Source: Acanthopleura granulata (Eukaryota; Mollusca; Polyplacophora; Chitonida; Chitonidae). From it: a stretch of 64,000 nucleotides of DNA. Position 1 is the first letter of the stretch; every line of letters begins with the position of its first letter. A program made the position numbers and the translations under genes. Shown here in pieces: positions 57,666 through 64,000 of the stretch. The stretch lies in NCBI GenBank assembly GCA_016165875.1, contig JABBOT010000001.1, positions 38,686,153-38,750,152 on the forward strand, in the 5' to 3' direction. The notes beneath the pieces are model-generated. The model worked only from the letters and a program-made list of their open reading frames with translations. It searched no databases and had not been told where the DNA came from.

Positions 57666-58194
57666 AAGTGCTTTACGTATCAAAAGCTCCGCTTCTCGCC
57701 AAGCATGCAGGTGCCAGGCAAAACTCCTAACTTTATATCCTCCGTCGAATTAACAACATTTTATTTCTATATATGTGTCGTAAATTGCTGCTTGTGTGAG
57801 ATTTATATTACGCACATCGGGCCTATATAGAGGAGGTGCGGTTTTAAGAAAATCGAATTTTATGCCCTTACAATCAGAGAACTGTTAATTTACTTTTCTC
57901 TCTGTGGGTCATAAATTCAAAGGTGACGTGTAACTCTGCGCAGTTCTGATCGGCCAATCATTTTCCTGTCCCATTACATGAACGTCAGCTGCAGAAAATC
58001 ATTGTTTAGTATTTTCAAAACTACAAGGGACTTGTACACTTTTTTTCCGCACAGAGCCGTTTAAAAAAGTTTTTGCAGTTATCACTTGAGCTATGGTGCA
58101 CCTATGAAACTTTCCAGCGTGAGTTTTCATTTAGAGATATATAAAATCGAGAGCTGTTCAGACACAAAATCTCGTTCGCCTGAATCGGTCAGTG

Positions 58195-58360
58195 TAACAG
58201 TGAGGGGCAATGTCATTGCCACCGTGTATATAACAAATATGAGCGATATCACAGTGTATATAACAGATACGAGCTAGCAATATCACAGTGCATATGAAAG
58301 ATACGATCAGTGTCATAGTGTATATAACAGATACGAGCTAGCAATGTCACAGTGTCTCCT
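58195..58360. repeat. Irregular tandem repeat
   Basis: CACAGTGTATATAACAGATACGAGCTAGCAAT and variants occur four to five times with a period of about 35 bp. Confidence 0.7.
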
Positions 58361-59751
58361 CACACATCACAAACACATACACTGAAACATCCTGCGCCCT
58401 CACCTCACCTGAAAAAAAGATTTCTCCCGAATGGTAATCAATGAGCTAAACACTGTACGTACTGTTCGATTTTTATTCCAGGAATAACATGAATGCACAT
58501 CGTCCCATGATGACCGAATATTTTTATGATTGCACTCCTATATAGCATTTATTTATTAATATAAGTTTGGGGCTGTGGAAGAATTTGGTAAAACACCGAT
58601 AAGGTTTAAGTTTTGCGAAGAGTCTTGAATTCATAGTTGACTTTTTCAGTGGCGGAAATGCTGTATCTGACGCGAAGATTGCGATCAGTTGAGTTCATGA
58701 TAAGCTTTAAGCTTATGGAAATGAGTTCACCCAGTTCCGTAGGCCTGTGAATGGAAATAAGTTCAGGCAATTTTTATAGGCCATTGAAAGATTCTATATC
58801 AACTATATTCGACAATCCCGTATTCCAATCAGTGCAATGAATACTGACGTGGAAATTCTCATTTGTTACAGTGCATTTATTCAATAACTGTTCACTGATA
58901 GATCGACGGTCATAATTGTTGATGGAGAAAATCTGAGTGCTCGGAGCAAACCGGTCCTCTTCTCCAGGTATCCGACATATCTTGAGGTATTCAGTGCAGA
59001 CCAGCTGCAATTAGCACATGAAAGTTTCAAGCAGCGAAGGCCTCTGATTTCAGATTCGAGGATCAAATGTCAAATTCATCGGGATTCCTCGGCCTTTCTT
59101 TCATATTGCAACTGTTTGCATGATCAGCATTTCAGTTTGAGCTATCTAAATCCGTTTATATTCATACACCCAATCTGTGCACCACGCTAATTTTCAAACA
59201 TCAGAATCGTTTCAACCAACTTTACAACTAAATAAAGAAAATTTTACCTTTAACCTTTTACCTTTAAATACCTTTAACTGATTGATTATTTGCTTTAGCT
59301 AAACTTCAAGAAACATGCATAAGCTCAATTCTGAAAAAAAGTATATGAAAATAAATATTTAATTTCTACGGTGAACTTTTTGAACCATGCATACTGAATA
59401 ATTAAGCTAAAGCACAGTGTACGCTACCGAATAGTTTTTGCTAGTAAACAGGCTATAACTGCTGTATTTCCATGTATATTTAATGCAAATCCCCCCCCCC
59501 CAAAAAAAATATCTTCCGTTACATCCGTTATTTGAGGTATGACGAACTACTTTTCAATTATTCTAACAGATTAATGAGTTCCCGGTAACGAATTAATTCG
59601 TTTCTGATAACGTAATCCGTCATCTTTCAAATAACGGATTTAAAGGAAGTTTTTTTTTTCATGGTAAGGCCTATAGATGTGCCTGCACATTTATTTTCAT
59701 GATGAACTCAGCACTATATACATATGCGTGTATATATACACATACAGAGGA

Positions 59752-59999
59752 GGGGGGGGCCTCTGTGGATCAGTCGGTTAGCGCGCTATTGCAGCACAAT
59801 GCGATCGCTGTGAGTTCAAGACCAGCTCATGCTGGCTTCCTCCGGCCATAAATGGGAAGGTCTGCCAGCAACCTGCGGATGGTCGTGGGTTTACCCCGGG
59901 CTCTGCCCGGTTTTCTCCCACCGCAATGCTGGCCGCCGTCGTGTAAGTGAAATATTCTTGAGTACGGCGTAAAACACCAATCAAATAAATAAATAAATG
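59752..59999 (+). mobile_element. Youngest full-length SINE, perfect 12-bp target duplication
   Basis: The head GGCCTCTGTGGATCAGTCGG (A-box-like TGGATCAGTCGG) is followed by a B-box-like GAGTTCAAGACC, then the conserved body and the tail TATTCTTGAGTACGGCGTAA with AATCAAATAAATAAATAAAT. ACATACAGAGGA flanks it perfectly at 59740-59751 and 60000-60011. No internal damage is evident, so this copy serves as the window's reference for the family. Confidence 0.9.
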
Positions 60000-61049
60000 A
60001 CATACAGAGGAACCCCAATAAGGAAGTTCAATGTTTTAACAAAATGCAAGAATAATTAGTAGATGGATTAAAGAAACTGTCCATTGTAGAAAACTCATAG
60101 CTGGTGAGTTCAATATAGGAAAAATTTGGATAACCTGAAATAACACGCGTGCAGTCAGAAAATATATCTATAGTACATGTATTTATTATAAAGTCGTCAA
60201 ATATCACAGCGGTACTTTATAAGTAGTGAAAGTTGTCTTCATAAACGGTGGAGGTTTCTTGGTAATTAAAAGTAACGTAAAAACACTGCTGTGAGTGTAT
60301 TTATTGCCTGGTATTCTAATAAAACCAAATTCAGCTCACTTTACCCAAGTTAGAAAAATCTAAGAGATTTGAGGGAATAATGACAATGGTAAGGATATTC
60401 TCCATGGGTGTGCACACATGTGTATTTTGCCCATTTGGTACATGCCAAACATCAAATAACGGTATGATAAGATGGAGGTGAATAACGATGTCCAAACCCA
60501 CGGGTTTGTGGATAGCTCTGGCAGCAGGAATCATGCATACGGTATAGAGAGGCCCAAAGAGGCCCTATTGATTTGTCGTCGACTCTTGGAGGCCATTCGC
60601 TACAGTTTCACAGGATTAATTCTCTCGGTCGGAATAAAACAGCTTCCTTCATCAAAAGAATCCGTAGGAGCCCCGCTTACGGACGGGGAAGTCCAGCAAA
60701 TGCCGGAGATGAAAACCGATATTTGTTGTGCTAACCGGTCTAGGATTCTCTATCACCTCCACTACATGTCAGAGATAAAGGCGGCCTATAAGGGCCCCTA
60801 AAGCCAAATAAAATTCCGGCGAGCAGTACCCCGCAAGTATAATGGCAGACAAACATGTCGTCGCATGTCAGTTATCTATACTGGGAACAGCAGCCTTTTC
60901 CTGGTTACGACTTGATCACTGATGCCTCGAATTTCACAAGAGAAGCCATTTAGGACAAAGTTGCTCCCGTAAAAATACATCATTGTAATGGCCTCTTGCA
61001 TGCAATGGCTGAACACAGTGTATATCTGGGCGAGGAGAATCTTCTATGC

Positions 61050-61335
61050 AATATATGGAAGGAATGTTTTATACAATGTATGCAGGTATACATAAATGTA
61101 TACATGGGATCTTTTAAACAATGTATGCAGGGACATATGTATACAGGGGTTCTTTCATAAAATGTATGCATGTACATATGTATACAGAAGATCTTTCATA
61201 CAGTGTATGCAGGTACATTTGTATACAGCGAATCTTTCATACAGTATGCAGGTACATGTGTATACATGCTGGGGATCTTTCATATAGTAAGCAGGTATAT
61301 ATGTATATAGGGTATCTTCCATGTGTATGCAGAGG
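61050..61335. repeat. About 41-bp minisatellite, six to seven copies
   Basis: TGTATGCAGGTACATATGTATACA with ATCTTTCATACA recurs at roughly 61078, 61122, 61163, 61204 and 61244, spacing 40-44 bp. The open frames on both strands here are by-products of the array. Confidence 0.85.
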
Positions 61336-61904
61336 ATCCTATACTCTCTATAAGCTACTGTGTAGGAGTGGCAAACAAAATTCCTGTGGGGAGAATTCAC
61401 GAATACATGACCGGGTACCTTCAAATTAACCCATGAAATTTCAAAGCTGCTAAATATGACATTTTCCTGAAATATCTTACTACCACTAAGGGTCAGGGAA
61501 GAGTCAGTTACAATGGAATCATGAAAAATCCATACCATGCATGGAACTTGAACGAATACCTCATGTGTCGAACCGAACCGCCAATCGCGCTTATGTTCGC
61601 GAGGCAACGCAATTCCCCGTACAGGTTGGAAATGACACCTTGTAAAATCATCCATATTCTTTTAGTGCGAAGAATACCCTTTAGAGGGAAAGACCCCGAC
61701 ATAAATAAATTTATGGTGAGTTAAAAGACCAAACTGTATCTGAAAATATCTTCACAGAATTTTTTTTCATCAAATGCAGTCATAGGATTTTATTGTATGG
61801 TTGGTTTTATGGACCATATTGTCACAATAAAAGCTGTAGCCTAAACATAAACGGTCCTGAATATTCATGTATTAAGTAACTTATAAATGGTAGGTGATTT
61901 TCCT

Positions 61905-62010
61905 CGAACGATCCGGTGTTTTTCACCCATAATACTCGGTCTCTAGATTGTATATAAGTGAAAAAGTCTTGAGTATGGCATTAAACATAAATAAATAAAT
62001 AAATAAAATT
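61905..62010 (+). mobile_element. SINE tail fragment
   Basis: CACCCATAATACTCGG, TATAAGTGAAAAAGTCTTGAGTATGGCATTAAACA and an (AAAT)n tail. The tRNA-like head is absent. Confidence 0.7.
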
Positions 62011-63138
62011 TATTTCAATTTCCAACATGGAATCATCGCCATTCACCCGCTTTCACTGTTTCCATGATGACATTGTTGACAATAAGCGGTCAAAGGCGCG
62101 CTCTTGTGCCTGTGAAATTGGCCTTACCTCCATGAAATGCCTTCACTTTTCCAACAATATAAAATACACCCGTACATCACATGTGGCAGTGTTTGTCAGG
62201 TACTTGCCAAAGCCTGTGGTTTTCTCTGGACATTCCGTGGTTCCTAATTCCATGAAACTCACCGCCGTCGTAAAAGTTTTGTGCAGCTTGCATATATACT
62301 ATATAACCAGTATAACTTTAAACACCCTAACTTTAAACTAAGGCCAATATAGACGCATAGATCACCATGCATTGTCTAATTTAGCAAATCATTTTCTCCC
62401 AAGTCCCAATAAATTATATCGCCTTATAATTTCAAGAAAACAAGATTACAGAAACTTTACTAACGAAGCTTTGTGAAAGTAGATGTAGATAACTTGTATT
62501 TATTTCTATACCTGGACACAATCTTGATTTCTGAGGAACCTTCCTGGCTCAACCGACTAACGTCTTAGCCGCAGATCTGAATTCTAATCCTATTGATTCT
62601 GCAGAGATTTGCTGTTGTGTATCTTTGCAGGGCTTGGGGTAAACTGCCGACCTTTGGCAAGTCAATGACGAACTTTTTTACATGTGAACTATACATGCAC
62701 ACCACACTGAGGGAGACGAGAACGTCTCGACCGCTTATTGTCATCGAGGTTCAATAAGCAGTGAGAATAACATGCGTTCACATCACAGGAGTATATAGGA
62801 CATTCTGAATTCAAAGAATTTATTTACTTATTTACTGATTATTTTATTTATTTATTTAATTAATTGGTGTGATTTTAGCATAATGTGATTTAGAATCATG
62901 TAACGATTGGGTATGTTGTCGTTGTCAAACTACTAGGTATTATTAGTATTAGTCCCGCCATACTGGGACTACTTCGTATAAATCACAATCATTTTCCTTC
63001 TCTAAAATATACCTCACTTTTGTTCTTCGCGCAATTCTAACGGTATTTTGAAGCCAGTATTGTGAATTCTTTTCATTGGCACCTTTCAAAATGTCCTATT
63101 TTCTTGGCGAACATGAATGCGCCAATGACACATAACTG

Positions 63139-63183
63139 CTCGCGAGAGCTTTCTTAGTCTCGTCTATAAGAGTTCTCGCGAGA
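63139..63183. promoter_or_regulatory. Two CGCG palindromes, TCTCGCGAGA type
   Basis: CTCGCGAGAG at 63139-63148 and TCTCGCGAGA at 63174-63183 lie 35 bp apart in a GC-richer patch. TCTCGCGAGA is the motif bound by BANP at CpG-rich promoters in vertebrates. A gene starting at or beyond the right edge of the window could be served by it; no exon is seen nearby. Confidence 0.4.
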
Positions 63184-63192
63184 ATGTGATTG

Positions 63193-63231
63193 CACTAGCG
63201 CTCTAGTTCCCTCGGCCACGGAGGCTCCGAA
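63193..63231 (-). mobile_element. SINE head remnant, minus strand
   Basis: CTAGCGCTCTAGTTCCCTCGGCCACGGAGGCTC is the complement of the SINE's tRNA-like head. The body and tail are missing. Confidence 0.55.
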
Positions 63232-63262
63232 TACAAAGAAATTCACCAGTGCTAGAGTAGAC

Positions 63263-63450
63263 GAACACCATGTCAGTGATAAAAGACATATCACGCCATC
63301 CGACCACAAGACTAGTGGAACGTCATGCCGCTGACACCAGACATGGCCCCCATACAGCCACTATTCGAACACCATGTCATTGACACCAGATATGCCGCCC
63401 CAACCAGTGACAAGACAAGCGTCATGCTACAGACTCCAAACATCGCAAAT
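63263..63450. repeat. Degenerate tandem repeat, period about 50 bp
   Basis: GAACACCATGTCA, GAACGTCATGCCGCTGACACCAGACATG, GAACACCATGTCATTGACACCAGATATG and GCGTCATGCTACAGACTCCAAACAT start at about 63263, 63318, 63367 and 63419. Confidence 0.6.
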
Positions 63451-64000
63451 CGCAAACCCAAACCGATGTCATAGAGATTTTCGATGAACATATGGTGAGG
63501 TGAGACAGCTGGCAATACGAGATCCCTGCGCATCACTTGCACCTTTCCTGTACTCAAACGCGACAGGCGGGAAAATTTTTATGACAAGAAAAACAAAGAT
63601 AAAAATATAAACATGGAGTTAACGAACTATAAGTTAATTAATCAAGTGTAAGACAATGAGATACATGAGTGAGTTCTCATCGAAGGGGGCATCCGTGGAG
63701 TGTATTGATTACAAGGATATATAATACAGGCACGTGTTTATGTGCTGGACTATTTTCGCATCACTACATGCGTTACGAAAACAACGAACAAAGACAAAAC
63801 AAGAAGGCACATAATAAATACTTCAGTGGTAACTGAACACCAATAGCAGTGCCATACTTAACGCATGAATGGTAGGCAGAAGAATTAAACCACTCGAATC
63901 TGTTTTTGCTGACGTTCCTATTTTTTTTCCGCGCAGGAGCCCTGCAGGAACGTCGTGGTAAGGTGGCAGTAATGTGGTTGTATAGGACTGAGGGAGGCGC

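Larger units (their letters stand above)
48240..64000. other. Right-hand region without a supported gene
   Basis: About 15.7 kb with no exon chain I can defend. It contains SINEs, MITEs, minisatellites and an inverted repeat listed separately. GC-richer islands lie near 51640-51740, 54340-54480, 57060-57220, 60500-60800 and 63100-63240; they could be regulatory elements or isolated exons of genes beyond the window. Confidence 0.45.

Noticed and set aside
59760..59820. tRNA gene
   Set aside because: A and B box-like sequences are present, but they belong to the head of the SINE; no complete cloverleaf with an acceptor stem was found.
61121..61429. Open frames on both strands around 61.1-61.6 kb
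   Set aside because: They overlap the 41-bp minisatellite; the repeated Tyr/Cys/Ile composition follows from the array.

Overview
The window is animal nuclear DNA: AT-rich, with short coding exons flanked by GT-AG introns, long non-coding stretches and many small transposons. Recurrent tRNA-headed SINEs ending in (AAAT)n tails, plus short inverted-repeat DNA elements, suggest a lophotrochozoan, most plausibly a mollusc. That placement is inference; no species is assigned. Nothing points to bacteria, plasmids or viruses.

Layout. (1) 1-6,620: the 3' portion of an unrecognised + strand gene, seen as three in-phase exons ending in a stop and a nearby AATAAA. (2) 8,600-11,800: relics of transposons (a LINE RNase H domain, a Tc1-like helix-turn-helix, a mariner-type MITE, a direct duplication). 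(3) 12,125-29,625: two complete heparanase (GH79) genes arranged head to head. Each has ten coding exons with matching intron positions and phases (minus gene 532 aa, plus gene 522 aa). Their start codons are 457 bp apart, and this gap holds a CACGTG E-box of the lysosomal CLEAR type. (4) 29,625-40,037: a repeat-rich gap containing a fold-back element with perfect 9-bp target duplications. (5) 40,038-48,240: a complete mitochondrial ornithine aminotransferase gene (eight coding exons, 434 aa). (6) 48,240-64,000: no gene that I can support; SINEs, MITEs, minisatellites, a few GC-rich islands, and a pair of CGCG palindromes near the right end.

The most unusual pattern is repeated tandem duplication of exon edges together with their splice sites. 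The minus heparanase gene has eight copies of a 56-bp unit carrying the last 44 nt of exon 6 plus its splice donor, about four copies of a 79-bp unit carrying the exon 9 acceptor, and a 37-bp array beginning at the stop codon. The plus paralog has a duplicated exon 8 donor. The ornithine aminotransferase gene has a 27-bp array ending in the exon 7 acceptor. Such arrays place decoy splice sites next to the real ones in three separate genes.

The two heparanases are of similar total length to vertebrate heparanase, but the stretch between the N-terminal segment and the catalytic NEP motif is clearly shorter. It leaves no obvious room for the excised linker of the vertebrate proenzyme. The copies are nearly identical in some exons (3, 7, 10) and divergent in others (1, 2, 4), as expected if gene conversion acts between the inverted copies.
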